Below, piece after piece: positions 48,445-58,167 of a DNA stretch of 64,000 nt. The stretch's first letter is position 1, and every line of letters begins with the position of its first letter. The stretch lies in contig NZ_CP040671.1 in the NCBI RefSeq assembly GCF_008386235.1, positions 1,924,001 to 1,988,000 on the forward strand. Direction: 5' to 3'. Origin of the DNA: Thermosynechococcus sp. CL-1. GTDB lineage: Bacteria; Cyanobacteriota; Cyanobacteriia; Thermosynechococcales; Thermosynechococcaceae. Below the pieces are notes generated by a model, which was not told the DNA's origin, did no database searches, and saw only the letters and a list, made by a program, of their open reading frames with translations. Made by a program: the position numbers and the translations under genes.

Positions 48445-50421
48445 TTACTCAAACATGGCGTTAATCATATCGCGGTAGCGATCGCTCACGACATGACGAC
48501 GAATTTTTAGGGTTTGGGTCAAAAGACCATTCTCTATCGTAAAGGGTTCGAGGACAAAGCGAAATGTGGCAATGCGATCATCTCGGCGATAGCCGGGGCG
48601 ATTTTGCACTTCCCGCAGCAGTTCTTGGCGGTAGAGATCAATAATCACTTTGCTCTCCAGCGTCACCAGTTCACCCGTGCCCGCTGGTGCCGGTCGGTTC
48701 GGCAACTCTAGCCGGTACCCCTTGGCAGCCACCCACTGCTCCAGCGCTTCCAAATTAGGCACAATCAAGGCACCCAAGGCTTTTTGATCTTGACCCACCA
48801 GCATAATCTGGTCAATGTAGGCGCTGCGGATACAGGCATCCTCAATGGGCTGCGGTTCAATATTTTCGCCGTTGCTGAGAACAATCGTGTCCTTCTGCCG
48901 CCCCGTCAGCACCAAATCGCCATTGGGGGTGAGGTAGCCCAAGTCGCCCGTGTCAAACCAGCCCTCAGCATCCAGCACCTTGGCAGTGGCCTCCGGTTTG
49001 TTGTAGTAGCCGCGCATCACTTGTGGCCCTTTGGCCATCACCAGTCCTTTTTGGCCAAACTCGACGGGGGCTTTAGTTTCGGGATCCACAATCTTAATGG
49101 CGGTATCGGGAATGGGACGGCCGGTGGAGCCGCGTAGATTTGCCCAAGAGCGGCGAGCGGTCAGTACCACAGCCGTTTCTGTGAGGCCATAGCCCACTAG
49201 CACTTCTAGGTTGATGACTTCATAGAATGTGTCCAAATGGGGGGCAAGGGCACCGCCACCACTAATCACCTGTTTAATTTCACCGCCTGTGGCTTCACGA
49301 ATTTTGCTATAGACACGCTTCTCCCCCAGTTCGTAGAGAGGCTTGAGGAAAAAGGTTTGCAGACGGGCAACCAATTTTTGCCAACCGCTGGGATGGGGGT
49401 TGGTCAGGCTGAGGCCGGTGAGCAGTCGCCGTTGCAGGACATATTGCTGGCCCACACTGAGGAAAAACTGGGCAAGACGCCGCTTTGTGGCCGGAGCATC
49501 GCGCAGTTGCTTTTGCACCCCTTCATAAAAGCCTTCCCAGATACGAGGTACGGCAATCATGTAGTGGGGCTTACACCGTTTTAAGTCATTCTTGAAGTGA
49601 CGGAGGTTAGTATAGGTTTGGCTACAGCCACAGGCAAAGAGAAAGTACTCGGCCACCCGTTCGTAGGCATGCCAAATGGGCAAGATACTGAGAATGCGAT
49701 CGCCCACCTGCGGTTGCACAATTGCCCAGAGATTGACAATTTGACTCAGTAGCCCCCCATGGGTGACCATCACGCCCTTGGGTTGACCTGTGGTAACGGA
49801 GGTGTACATCAGCGTTGCCAAGTCATCGGGGGTAATGGCGACTGCCCGCACTGTGCCATATTGTCCTTCCGTAAAGACTTGACCAAAATTCAAGAGCCGC
49901 AGGGGAAAATGCTCAAGTTCTGGGGATTCTGCACTTAAGAGCACAACAGTTTCCACCCCTGTCTCTGCTAAACCCTCTTGAAGTTTGCGCAAGGTGGCCA
50001 AGTTTTCAATCAGCAGCAGGGTTGCCCCACTATCGCGCAGAATGTAGAGCAGTTCTTGGGCCTCTGCGGTACCACTGCGCACCACATTAATGGCACCGGC
50101 CATCATACTGCCTTGATCGGCAATCAGCCAGCGGGGACTATTGTCAGCAAATAAGGCCACGCGATCGCCGGCAGCGACACCCAGCGCTTGTAGGCCAGCA
50201 GCAAAGCGTTGAATGCGTTGATAGAGTTCACTGTAGGTAATGCGCGTCGGAGGGTCTTCGTAGGGCGCATCAACAGCCACCACCTCCCCATGGCGTTGCG
50301 CTAGTAGAGGCCAAATTTCCGGCAGCGACTGGAGGGTTTTGTAGGCCAAAAAGTGATCGGGTAACGACGCATCTTGGGGTAGGCCGCCGGGGGGAGTGTA
50401 GGTGTAGGCCGCACTGGTCAT
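48445..50421 (-). CDS. aas: Long-chain acyl-ACP synthetase / AMP-dependent ligase
   Basis: 658 residues. Adenylate-forming enzyme: P-loop-like TLMYTSVTTGQPKGVMVTHGG, the VLVGYGLTETAVVLTARR region and WFDTGDLGYL motif define the superfamily, and the length and HFPLRLLNF-type insert fit the long-chain class. In cyanobacteria the single Aas reactivates free fatty acids to acyl-ACP, the substrate of AAR (59162). ATG 50421 is preferred; the frame runs to 50463. A Y/S/V change in the usual TSGTTG-type motif (TSVTTG) is visible. Confidence 0.88.
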   Translation of the reverse strand: MTSAAYTYTPPGGLPQDASLPDHFLAYKTLQSLPEIWPLLAQRHGEVVAVDAPYEDPPTRITYSELYQRIQRFAAGLQALGVAAGDRVALFADNSPRWLIADQGSMMAGAINVVRSGTAEAQELLYILRDSGATLLLIENLATLRKLQEGLAETGVETVVLLSAESPELEHFPLRLLNFGQVFTEGQYGTVRAVAITPDDLATLMYTSVTTGQPKGVMVTHGGLLSQIVNLWAIVQPQVGDRILSILPIWHAYERVAEYFLFACGCSQTYTNLRHFKNDLKRCKPHYMIAVPRIWEGFYEGVQKQLRDAPATKRRLAQFFLSVGQQYVLQRRLLTGLSLTNPHPSGWQKLVARLQTFFLKPLYELGEKRVYSKIREATGGEIKQVISGGGALAPHLDTFYEVINLEVLVGYGLTETAVVLTARRSWANLRGSTGRPIPDTAIKIVDPETKAPVEFGQKGLVMAKGPQVMRGYYNKPEATAKVLDAEGWFDTGDLGYLTPNGDLVLTGRQKDTIVLSNGENIEPQPIEDACIRSAYIDQIMLVGQDQKALGALIVPNLEALEQWVAAKGYRLELPNRPAPAGTGELVTLESKVIIDLYRQELLREVQNRPGYRRDDRIATFRFVLEPFTIENGLLTQTLKIRRHVVSDRYRDMINAMFE

Positions 50422-50534
50422 TGGTTTGGCTCCAGACGCAACACCTAGATAATAAACCCTCAATGGGACACCTCATGCAGGTTTAACAATTTCAATGTGA
50501 GATCATAAGAATCGGTTACTTAGCAAGCAGTCCT

Positions 50535-51131
50535 ATGGTGCCCTTTGTTCTTGCCTCTGCTTCGCCGGCGCGCCGCCAACTGCTGCGACAGGTTGGCATT
50601 GATCCCATTATTCAACCCAGTCACTTTGATGAATCCGTGATTCAGGCAACTACTCCCACGGAACTGGTGCGATTACTGGCACGGTGTAAGGCAGAAACAG
50701 TGGCTCAAACCTACCCACCCCCCGCCCTCATTTTGGGCTGTGATTCTGTGCTGGTTCTAGGGGGAGAAATTTATGGTAAACCAGCCTCACCGGAGGTGGC
50801 GATCGCCCGCTGGCAACAAATGCGCAGTCAAACGGGAGAATTGCTGACAGGCCATGCCTTGATTGACTTGGCACAGGGGCGCACCTGTGTTGAGGTGGAG
50901 TCCACCCAAGTTATTTTTGCCGATATTAGCGATGCCGAAATCGCTGCCTATGTCGCTTCTGGTGAACCCCTTGCCTGTGCTGGTTGTTTTGCCCTCGATG
51001 GCCAAGGTGGTGCCTTTGTCGAGAAAATTGTCGGGACTCCTAGTAATGTCATTGGCTTGAGCTTGCCCCTACTGCGGCGGATGCTGCTGAGCTTGGGATA
51101 CACCCTTGGCGATGTGCAAGGCAAGAAATGA
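50535..51131 (+). CDS. maf: Maf-family nucleotide pyrophosphatase
   Basis: 198 residues. [16 protein letters not shown] at the N-terminus, [18 protein letters not shown] in the centre and [26 protein letters not shown] are the Maf motifs. The enzyme hydrolyses non-canonical nucleoside triphosphates such as dTTP, UTP or modified nucleotides and is linked to septum inhibition. It precedes rplS on the same strand by about 65 bases. Confidence 0.93.
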   Translation: MVPFVLASASPARRQLLRQVGIDPIIQPSHFDESVIQATTPTELVRLLARCKAETVAQTYPPPALILGCDSVLVLGGEIYGKPASPEVAIARWQQMRSQTGELLTGHALIDLAQGRTCVEVESTQVIFADISDAEIAAYVASGEPLACAGCFALDGQGGAFVEKIVGTPSNVIGLSLPLLRRMLLSLGYTLGDVQGKK

Positions 51132-51196
51132 AAAACTAGCCTAGACAAGTCTAAATGCTTAGGGTATGCTAAGAGATTGCGAGTTAAGGAACTGTC

Positions 51197-51559
51197 ATGA
51201 ACGCCCAAGAGATTATTCGCTCGATTGAAGCGGAGCAAATGAAGACTGACTTGCCCGTGATTCATGTGGGCGATCGCGTTCGGGTCGGAGTCAAAATTCA
51301 AGAAGGCGGTAAAGAGCGCGTCCAACCCTACGAAGGGGATGTGATTGCCATGCGCAACACGGGCATTAACCGCACCATTACCGTGCGCCGTGTCTTCCAA
51401 GGAGTGGGCGTTGAGCGCGTCTTTTTGCTACATTCGCCACGAATTGATAGTATAAAAGTAATCCAGCGGGGTAAAGTCCGCCGTGCCAAACTCTACTACC
51501 TGCGCAACCTCGTAGGTAAAGCCTCGCGTATCAAAGCACGGTTCGATCGCCCTCTGTAA
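51197..51559 (+). CDS. rplS: 50S ribosomal protein bL19
   Basis: 120 residues. [31 protein letters not shown] and the C-terminal [18 protein letters not shown] are the bL19 signature. The protein sits at the subunit interface. tRNA-Trp follows eight bases after the stop, so rplS and the tRNA may be cotranscribed. Confidence 0.97.
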   Translation: MNAQEIIRSIEAEQMKTDLPVIHVGDRVRVGVKIQEGGKERVQPYEGDVIAMRNTGINRTITVRRVFQGVGVERVFLLHSPRIDSIKVIQRGKVRRAKLYYLRNLVGKASRIKARFDRPL

Positions 51560-51567
51560 ACAGCCTT

Positions 51568-51640
51568 GCGTCCTTAGTTCAGTTGGTAGAACGTCGGTCT
51601 CCAAAACCGGATGTCGGGGGTTCGAGTCCTCCAGGGCGCG
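51568..51640 (+). tRNA. tRNA-Trp (anticodon CCA)
   Basis: A 73-nt cloverleaf: acceptor GCGTCCT/AGGGCGC, D arm, anticodon stem around loop CTCCAAA (anticodon CCA, Trp), T arm GGGGG-TTCGAGT-CCTCC. CCA is not encoded. The stop codon of a nuclease-like gene on the other strand starts at the next base. Confidence 0.96.
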
Positions 51641-52324
51641 TTAGTTAGTCTGATCTGAAGGTTTTGGCGTCTTAAAGTCCTTTGCAACAGGGATGTACTG
51701 GACTAAATGCTTGAGTATCTGGGCGACGCGGATGAGATTGCGATCGCTATCGCCAAGCAAACTAAAGTTGTGGGATAGCGCAAATTCATTACCGAGCAGT
51801 TTCACAAAAAGATAGTCATAGCCATTGGTCACCAAGCCAAAAATGGGGATATTGCGGTCGGGACGGGCAGACATATAGGCAAGGGCTTGGGGCACAGCGC
51901 GTAAGACACTAAAGCCACTCCGTTTACCTTCAATCACGACTAGCCAGAAGTTGTCCCGAATGGTCAGCGCATCTATCCGTCCCTCTAGGCTGACTTTGCC
52001 CTCCTCACTATCAACTTCCGTTTGGATTTCTACCCATGTTTCACCGCGAATGCGATAGGGGGGGTCACACAGGCCTAATGCGTCTAGTAAGGGGGATAGC
52101 AAGATAATGTTTAGCGTTCCCTCGCTCACTTCACTTTCTTCTAAGTAGAGTAAATACCGTTGGGATAAGCGGTTTAATGCCTCTATTTCCCTATCGCTGA
52201 GCTGTGATGTTGCGGATTGCCACTCAGGGAAAAAGTTAGGGTTTCTTGATTTAGTGAGGCCTAGTTTGGTCTCTAAATCCCGAAAGGTGATGATTCCTCT
52301 AGCGATCGCGGTTGCAGTAGCCAT
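51641..52324 (-). CDS. PD-(D/E)XK nuclease-like protein (type I restriction HsdR N-terminal-like)
   Basis: 227 residues. LEGRIDALTIRDNFWLVVIEGKR gives the D...ExK catalytic pattern of PD-(D/E)XK nucleases, and the context resembles the N-terminal nuclease domain of type I R subunits. The helicase and the HsdM/HsdS subunits are absent, so it is a stand-alone domain, common in cyanobacteria and of unproven role. Its 3' end is adjacent to the tRNA-Trp 3' end. It could be part of a defence system or a house-keeping nuclease. Confidence 0.75.
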   Translation of the reverse strand: MATATAIARGIITFRDLETKLGLTKSRNPNFFPEWQSATSQLSDREIEALNRLSQRYLLYLEESEVSEGTLNIILLSPLLDALGLCDPPYRIRGETWVEIQTEVDSEEGKVSLEGRIDALTIRDNFWLVVIEGKRSGFSVLRAVPQALAYMSARPDRNIPIFGLVTNGYDYLFVKLLGNEFALSHNFSLLGDSDRNLIRVAQILKHLVQYIPVAKDFKTPKPSDQTN

Positions 52325-52346
52325 TATTACCCATTAAAAACGATAC

Positions 52347-53594
52347 CTAGCGAACTTCAGAGACGAGGGGTGTGCCGCGATCGCTCCCCTGAAATTGTAG
52401 CGCTGTTTTTGCCAGTTCCAATAATTGCAGTTCAGGGGGATAGTGCCTTTCTTGCTTGAGGCGTTGAATGTCCTGTTTCCCCAGTTGCCAGTGCAACCGT
52501 TTGGCTAGAGCCAGTAGGACATCGCTGCGATCAATGACGCCCGCCACAGCATCTGCAGGGGTTAAAACCGTAACAAAGCGTTGTTGCTGCTCCTCTAGGG
52601 TGCAAACCGTCTTGGCGAGAGAGTCTGATTCTTTGACGGTGGCGATCGCCCGCAGGGGGACGGCTAACTCTTCGACTGGCGTCACTTCCCAGCGGCTGCG
52701 CTCCACATGGTTCAAGGCTTGGGGATCCAAATAGCCTCGGTAGCGACCAGCGGTGGCGACAAAGTAGGCTGTGGGCTGGCGATCAGCCAGGAGGAGATAG
52801 CGATCGGCAAACTCCCGCAGAGAGAGCGTCCCCTCAATGACGCGAAAATCCCGTGTCATGGCCTCGGCAGCCGTTAGAGTGAGCAGCGTTTCTTGGAGCT
52901 GGCTGAGACGGTGGTAGAGTATCGCATTTTGCAGGGCAAACCAACCCAACAGTCCCAACCACAGACCGTTACCACTGCCAAGGAGGGTCAGCAATAGCCC
53001 AAAACTAATAGCTAACCATCCCAACATCTGCCCCGATCGCGCCGCCCAGCGCATCCCCTGAAAGCGATTGCCTGTCAATTTCCAAACGGCTGCCTTGAGC
53101 ACTTGACCCCCATCGAGGGGAAGTCCCGGCAGAAGGTTAAAAACCCCCAAGACAAAGTTGATATTGGCCAGATAGAGCAACAGTTCATGGAGGGGATGAT
53201 CCGCCGGCAGTACCACGGCTGCCCCTTGCAACAGGGCAAAAAGGGCAAAACTCACCAAAGGCCCCGCGATCGCCACCTGAAAAGCTTGACCGGGGGTATT
53301 GGATTCCCGTTCAATGGCCGCCATGCCGCCAAAGAGAAAGAGGGTAATCGAGCGCACCGTAATCCCTTGGGAACGAGCCACCAAGCTGTGCCCCAATTCA
53401 TGGAGCAAGACTGAGGCAAACAACAGCAGGGAAACGACAAATCCCATTCCCCATGCCAGTGCTCCCCACTGCGGGTACGTGGTCTGCCAGTCACTGCCAT
53501 TGAGAAAGGTAAACAGCAGAATCACCAGAAACCACGACCGATCAATGTAGAGGGGAATGCCAAAGACACGCCCCACTTGCCAACCTTGTCCCAT
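52347..53594 (-). CDS. Site-2-protease-like membrane metalloprotease with CBS domains
   Basis: 415 residues. The S2P core has at least five transmembrane segments; H65, E66 and H69 of LLHELGHS bind zinc and NLLPGLPLDGG provides the third metal ligand. The C-terminal part (about 245-370) has two CBS-like segments. Such proteases cut membrane-anchored anti-sigma factors or transcription factors. No SRA-like regulator is adjacent. It is divergent from the small membrane protein at 53735. Confidence 0.87.
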   Translation of the reverse strand: MGQGWQVGRVFGIPLYIDRSWFLVILLFTFLNGSDWQTTYPQWGALAWGMGFVVSLLLFASVLLHELGHSLVARSQGITVRSITLFLFGGMAAIERESNTPGQAFQVAIAGPLVSFALFALLQGAAVVLPADHPLHELLLYLANINFVLGVFNLLPGLPLDGGQVLKAAVWKLTGNRFQGMRWAARSGQMLGWLAISFGLLLTLLGSGNGLWLGLLGWFALQNAILYHRLSQLQETLLTLTAAEAMTRDFRVIEGTLSLREFADRYLLLADRQPTAYFVATAGRYRGYLDPQALNHVERSRWEVTPVEELAVPLRAIATVKESDSLAKTVCTLEEQQQRFVTVLTPADAVAGVIDRSDVLLALAKRLHWQLGKQDIQRLKQERHYPPELQLLELAKTALQFQGSDRGTPLVSEVR

Positions 53595-53734
53595 GCTGAC
53601 CTCAGTGCATCGCGCTCTATCTCCATTATCGCCCCAGATTCTGAATACACATGATTTACAAAAATTTGCGTCTCAAAACGTGACCTTCCCATCTCTGGCC
53701 TAAAATAAAGGCAACGCTGCTAGAGGATGGTGCG

Positions 53735-53947
53735 ATGTCTCAAGCCCCTGTACTGGTCTCTGCCAATGGCCATGTCCTAGACGTGCCCTTTGATTCCTTT
53801 TGGCAAGGGTTGCAGGAGTTTGGCTCCCATTTGCTGTGGTCATTGTGTCTCTCACTGCTCCTGAGCCTTCTCCTCAGTCTGATCAGCTACTGGCTTAGCG
53901 TGACTTTCGGGATACCCGTACTGCCCTTCTTTTTGATTGTTGTTTAA
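53735..53947 (+). CDS. Small single-helix membrane protein, unknown
   Basis: 70 residues. After a polar N-terminus there is a long hydrophobic stretch (about 33-70: LLWSLCLSLLLSLLLSLISYW...). Not recognised. It precedes the holin-like gene by 17 bases and may be coexpressed. Confidence 0.5.
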   Translation: MSQAPVLVSANGHVLDVPFDSFWQGLQEFGSHLLWSLCLSLLLSLLLSLISYWLSVTFGIPVLPFFLIVV

Positions 53948-53964
53948 CTTGTGGGGAGCTGCGT

Positions 53965-54324
53965 ATGTGGGGTTTACTCATTACTTGGATTGTGACCAGT
54001 ATTAGTTTGTTTATTGTGTCGCGCCTCTCGTTTTTGGGCGTGGAAATTGATAAATTCACAACTGCGCTGTGGTCGGCGATTGTCTTCGGCTTTTTGAATG
54101 CCACGTTGGGGGCTATCCTGAAATTCTTTGCATTCCCCTTTATTTTTCTGACGTTTGGCTTGGTTGCGCTGATTATCAATGCCGCTATTTTTGCCCTTGC
54201 AGCAGCCCTTGTGGATGGCTTTAGACTACGCAATGGCTTTTGGAGCGCCTTTTTTGGCTCGATCGCCCTCAGTATTGTCAACTGGGCTTGCTTTAATCTG
54301 CTGGGTCAGGCCGGCTTGCTCTAG
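53965..54324 (+). CDS. Phage-holin-4-2/DUF-type four-helix membrane protein
   Basis: 119 residues with four transmembrane segments (about 1-22, 32-52, 57-78, 88-110). The pattern LFIVSRLSFLGVEIDKFTTALW and ALVDGFRLRNGFWSAFFGSIALSIV fits the phage_holin_4_2 family, widespread in bacteria and usually not involved in lysis. Function unknown. Its stop overlaps that of the convergent cobJ gene (CTAG). Confidence 0.7.
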   Translation: MWGLLITWIVTSISLFIVSRLSFLGVEIDKFTTALWSAIVFGFLNATLGAILKFFAFPFIFLTFGLVALIINAAIFALAAALVDGFRLRNGFWSAFFGSIALSIVNWACFNLLGQAGLL

Positions 54325-56150
54325 GATGCCTTTCCTAGATAGCCACGAGGGGTAATCAGCCAATCATGGAAGCAGCGGGTACTGGCATTGCCGATCAGCA
54401 CCAAGCTGAACATATCCACTGTTTCCGGTTTCAAGGCGCCAAGGGTGGTGAGGGTGATGTGCTCCTCAGGGCGATAGGCGGCACGGACGATCGCTACGGG
54501 TGTTTGTGGTGAACGATATTTTAAGAAAATGGCTTTGGCATCCACCAATTGCTGCTGGCGATCGCGCGAACGGGGATTGTAAAGGGCAGTTACAAAATCC
54601 GCTTCTGCCGCTGCCCGTAAGCGCTTCTCAATCACTGGCCAAGGGGTCAGGCGATCGCTGAGGCTAATCGTACAAAAATCGTGCATCAGGGGTGCTCCCA
54701 AACGAGCTGCCGCCGCATTAACAGCACTCACCCCCGGCAACACCTCTACGGGTAAATCACTGATACCCGCTTCTGCCAATAGCTCCAGCACCAGACCCGC
54801 CATGCCATAGATGCCACAGTCGCCCGAAGAGACCACAGCGACATTGAGTCCCCACTGAGCCAGATCAATCGCTGCTTGGGCACGTTGTCGCTCTTGGGTA
54901 ATGGTATAGGCAGCAACCATCTGTCCCGGTCGCCGCAGGGGAGCCAGCAATTCTAAGTAAAGCCCATAGCCCACGAGAATATCGGCGGCCAAAAGGGCAG
55001 AACGGGCTGCGAGGGTGAGTTGATCCAAGGCTCCCGGACCAGTGCCAATCAGGCTCAAGGCACCTTGGCGGGGAATGAATTCCCGTTCAGACTGGGCAAT
55101 GGCGATCGTCACCGCACCGGGTTCACCCCCTTGACGGTAAATCTGCTTAGGAACAATTAAACGCCCCCCCTCACTGGCTAACACTGCTGCGGCTTCAGCC
55201 ACACTGGGCGTTCCCATTTCTGCGGCGACAATGGTTGAGGGGGTGGGTACGCTAACAGGCGCCAATTCTTGAGCGGAAAACCAGCGGCTTGGCCAATCGT
55301 GCGCCTCAGCCACCTGACATAACCCCACTTCATCGGCTTTGCGATCAATACTAGCAAGGCCGGCGATCGCCAGCGGGCTTAACCCGGCTTGGGCAAGGGT
55401 ATGATCAATGGCCTGCTGGATCAGGGCTGCCGATGTTCCCCGTTCACAGCCAATGCCGAGCCACAGTACCCGTGGATGCCAAGCCACACCTGAGGTCAAA
55501 GAGGAGGGCAACGCTTTTTCGGTAATCCAAACCGCATTTTCTAGGGGTGGGGTGCTGACAAACTCAAGGGGGTGATCTGAACTAAGAGCCGTGCGCCACA
55601 AAGAGCTACCGCAGGTTTGATACACTTGCAGCGGTTTTCCTTGAGCCTGTTGGCTAGCGATCGCATTCCAGTCTCCTGCCCCCCGTTGCCACCCCAAGGC
55701 CGTTCCCCAGGTATCCACAGCAAAGTAGCCTTGGGCATGACTTGCTCCCGTGAGAATGGGTGTCGCCCCAATGGCGGCGCTGAGCACTTGACACAGGCGA
55801 TCGCCCCCAGCCCCATGACTACCTAGCAAACTCACGATCCATTGACCATCCTCAGACAGAACGCAGACCGCCGGATCCTGTCTTTTGTGGGTCAACAGGG
55901 GCGCGATTAACCGCACCACAGCACCACAGGCTAGGGCAAAAATCCAAGCCTGATAGTGGCACCAGTGGTTTTCGAGATGCGCGGCAAGGGGGCGATCGTA
56001 GCTTTGTACCCTAGGGTGAGTGGATGCTAAATGGCTGGGTACCCAGATGCTCAGGGGAATCCCCGTGTCCACAAGGCGTTGCAGTTGAGCCAGCCCTTGG
56101 GCAGTGGTGGCGATCGCCCCAATGGGTTGAAACTGGTCTAACCGTGGCAT
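54321..56150 (-). CDS. cobJ: CbiG-CobJ fusion: cobalt-precorrin 5A hydrolase / precorrin-3B C17-methyltransferase
   Basis: 609 residues. The N-terminal half (about 1-335) is CbiG-like, with a central Gly-rich LGSHGAGGDRL and VLWLGIGCERGTS. The C-terminal half (about 360-605) is the SAM-binding CobJ/CbiH methyltransferase: LIGTGPGALDQLTLAARSAL and VVSSGDCGIYGMAGLVLE. Both activities belong to cobalamin ring contraction, consistent with the B12-dependent MetH here. The fusion is common in cyanobacteria. It follows the TM2 gene by three bases. Confidence 0.92.
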   Translation of the reverse strand: MPRLDQFQPIGAIATTAQGLAQLQRLVDTGIPLSIWVPSHLASTHPRVQSYDRPLAAHLENHWCHYQAWIFALACGAVVRLIAPLLTHKRQDPAVCVLSEDGQWIVSLLGSHGAGGDRLCQVLSAAIGATPILTGASHAQGYFAVDTWGTALGWQRGAGDWNAIASQQAQGKPLQVYQTCGSSLWRTALSSDHPLEFVSTPPLENAVWITEKALPSSLTSGVAWHPRVLWLGIGCERGTSAALIQQAIDHTLAQAGLSPLAIAGLASIDRKADEVGLCQVAEAHDWPSRWFSAQELAPVSVPTPSTIVAAEMGTPSVAEAAAVLASEGGRLIVPKQIYRQGGEPGAVTIAIAQSEREFIPRQGALSLIGTGPGALDQLTLAARSALLAADILVGYGLYLELLAPLRRPGQMVAAYTITQERQRAQAAIDLAQWGLNVAVVSSGDCGIYGMAGLVLELLAEAGISDLPVEVLPGVSAVNAAAARLGAPLMHDFCTISLSDRLTPWPVIEKRLRAAAEADFVTALYNPRSRDRQQQLVDAKAIFLKYRSPQTPVAIVRAAYRPEEHITLTTLGALKPETVDMFSLVLIGNASTRCFHDWLITPRGYLGKAS

Positions 56151-56153
56151 GAA

Positions 56154-56648
56154 CTAGACATCAAAGCGATAGCGCACTGCACCCGTTTCTGGATCGTTAA
56201 ATACTGTGGCGTAGCCGAGGCGTTGGGCTTCAAAGAGCAGTTCCTCAACGGTTTGGGCATCAAAATGGGTATAAAGTGCGGCTTGGGCGGCAGAAAGGAC
56301 GCCACCGTGTTCCTTAGCCACTTGCAGTAAGCGGTGCATGGGCGTCGCGGGGTTGAGGTCGGCTTGTTCCCATGCGGTCAGATAGCGCCCCCGCAGGTAG
56401 GTATTGCGGTGATCCACCATCCCCGGAATTAGAAAGAGATCAATGAATTGACCAATGCCACAAAAGCCAAAGGTGATCAGGTATAAAAAGCCAATCATCG
56501 GCTGGCCGACATAGAAGCGTTGCAGGCCACAGAAACCCCCAAAGCTCAAGCACCACAGCAGATAGGCAACCCCCACCTTGAGGAATTTTGGCTGCGTTTG
56601 CCAGCGTTGGCGATGAGTGGAAAAGTAAAAGTAGAGTGTTTGCCCCAT
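56154..56648 (-). CDS. TM2-domain membrane protein
   Basis: 164 residues. Two transmembrane helices (about 26-46 and 53-73) with the GLQRFYVGQPMIGFLYLI and GIGQFIDLFLIPGMVD motif of the TM2 family. The C-terminal 70 residues are soluble and look like a small winged helix (GVLSAAQAALYTHFDAQTVEELLFEAQRLGYA). Function unknown. cobJ starts four bases after its stop. Confidence 0.82.
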   Translation of the reverse strand: MGQTLYFYFSTHRQRWQTQPKFLKVGVAYLLWCLSFGGFCGLQRFYVGQPMIGFLYLITFGFCGIGQFIDLFLIPGMVDHRNTYLRGRYLTAWEQADLNPATPMHRLLQVAKEHGGVLSAAQAALYTHFDAQTVEELLFEAQRLGYATVFNDPETGAVRYRFDV

Positions 56649-56737
56649 GATCTCAGGAGGATTCCGCTACTTCTCATCCTAACCTAAGTTTCTGAGAACC
56701 ACTGCGGGGGCTAGCGATCGCCCCCCAAGAATACGTC

Positions 56738-57427
56738 CTAGAAATTCGGCTGATGACGAATCAGATTCAGAAACTCCTCACGGGTCTTTTGATCTTCACG
56801 GAAGACCCCCAACATTGAACTGGTCACCGTCCACGAGCCGGGTTTTTGGACACCGCGCATCACCATGCACATATGGCTGGCTTCCATGACCACAGCCACC
56901 CCCTGCGGATCGAGAACGGTTTCAATGGCTTCGGCCACTTGACGGGTCAGGCGCTCCTGCACTTGCAGCCGCCGCGCATACATTTCGACAACCCGTGCCA
57001 GTTTGCTGAGGCCGATCACCCGCTGGTTGGGGATATAGGCCACATGGGCTTTGCCAATGAAAGGCAACATGTGATGCTCACAGAGGCTAAAGAAGTTAAT
57101 GTCGCGCACTAAGACCATTTCATCGTGGCCTTCATCGAAAATCGCGCCGTTGACAAGGGTTTCAAGGGATTGACTATAGCCACTGGTGAGAAATTGCATC
57201 GCTTCAGCAACCCGCTTGGGGGTTTTCAGTAACCCCTCGCGATCGGGATCCTCACCCACATTCAGCAGAATGGTGCGCACTGCGGCCATCATTTCTTCTT
57301 TGGCAACATCTGGGGGGGGTGGGTGGGGAATCGCTTCTTTGCCTTGGTGGGTGTTGCGATCGGGCAGAATTGCCGGAGTGGTCGCTTTACCGTTAATGAT
57401 CGAATCGGGCATATTGAACGTTGTCAT
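56738..57427 (-). CDS. folE: GTP cyclohydrolase I
   Basis: 229 residues. FolE turns GTP into dihydroneopterin triphosphate for folate and pterin synthesis. [20 protein letters not shown] and [10 protein letters not shown] provide the zinc ligands and the catalytic histidine; REEFLNLIR closes the C-terminus. The first 40 residues are an unconserved, Pro-rich extension. It follows the SDR gene by 32 bases on the same strand and may be coexpressed. Confidence 0.95.
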   Translation of the reverse strand: MTTFNMPDSIINGKATTPAILPDRNTHQGKEAIPHPPPPDVAKEEMMAAVRTILLNVGEDPDREGLLKTPKRVAEAMQFLTSGYSQSLETLVNGAIFDEGHDEMVLVRDINFFSLCEHHMLPFIGKAHVAYIPNQRVIGLSKLARVVEMYARRLQVQERLTRQVAEAIETVLDPQGVAVVMEASHMCMVMRGVQKPGSWTVTSSMLGVFREDQKTREEFLNLIRHQPNF

Positions 57428-57459
57428 AGAAAGAGTGACAAGTGAAGGACAAAGGGAGC

Positions 57460-58167
57460 CTAGAGGGTTCCGCCAAGGGGCATCACCACTAGCTCTTCCA
57501 CAAAAGCCGTTTGCGGCAATTGAGTCGTGTACAAAATCGTGTTAGCAACGTGTTCAGGGGTTAACATCCCCGTGCGGTCAAAGTCTCCTGCTACGTCTTC
57601 CCAAATGGGGGTATCAACGGCGCCGGGACAGATGGCAATCACGCGGATACCGTGGGCGCGTTCTTCAGCCGCCATCGTTTTGGTCAAGGCCATGAGGGCA
57701 AACTTCGAGACACAGTAGGCGCCCCAGTCGGGAAAAACTTGGCGTCCAGCAATTGAAACAACATTTACTATCGTACCGCACTGGCGGGATCGCAGTTGCG
57801 GCAGTACCGCTTGCGAGCAAATGAGGGCACTGGTGAGGTTGACGTTAAGAATTTGCTGCCAGTCCGCCAAGGGTTGATCAATCAGGGGCACGGTTCTTGC
57901 CATACCGGCATTATTCACCAGTACATGGACATCGCCAACACGAGCGAGAATCTCATCAAGGCGCGATCGCAGGGGTTCAGGATCGCTAAAGTCCACGCTA
58001 AAGGTATGGGCTTCAACCCCACAGGCCACCACTTGGGCATGAACGGCAGCAAGTTTAGCGGGCGATCGCCCCAACAGCACGACATTAAACCCCGCTTGGG
58101 CAAAGGCAATGGCCGTGGCGGCCCCAATGCCACTACTGGCGCCCGTGATTAAGACTTGTTGGGTCAT
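57460..58167 (-). CDS. Short-chain dehydrogenase/reductase
   Basis: 235 residues of a classical [15 protein letters not shown] cofactor motif, [13 protein letters not shown] and [13 protein letters not shown] (catalytic Tyr and Lys). Substrate unknown. The start codon overlaps the accA stop (ATGA, four bases), so the two are translationally coupled and the enzyme may act in acyl-lipid metabolism; that is inference. Confidence 0.87.
   Translation of the reverse strand: MTQQVLITGASSGIGAATAIAFAQAGFNVVLLGRSPAKLAAVHAQVVACGVEAHTFSVDFSDPEPLRSRLDEILARVGDVHVLVNNAGMARTVPLIDQPLADWQQILNVNLTSALICSQAVLPQLRSRQCGTIVNVVSIAGRQVFPDWGAYCVSKFALMALTKTMAAEERAHGIRVIAICPGAVDTPIWEDVAGDFDRTGMLTPEHVANTILYTTQLPQTAFVEELVVMPLGGTL

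Noticed and set aside
53965-54324. Prophage lysis cassette (holin-like gene, with the muramidase at 17797)
   Set aside because: The genes lie 36 kb apart with no phage structural genes; both families are common in ordinary chromosomes.
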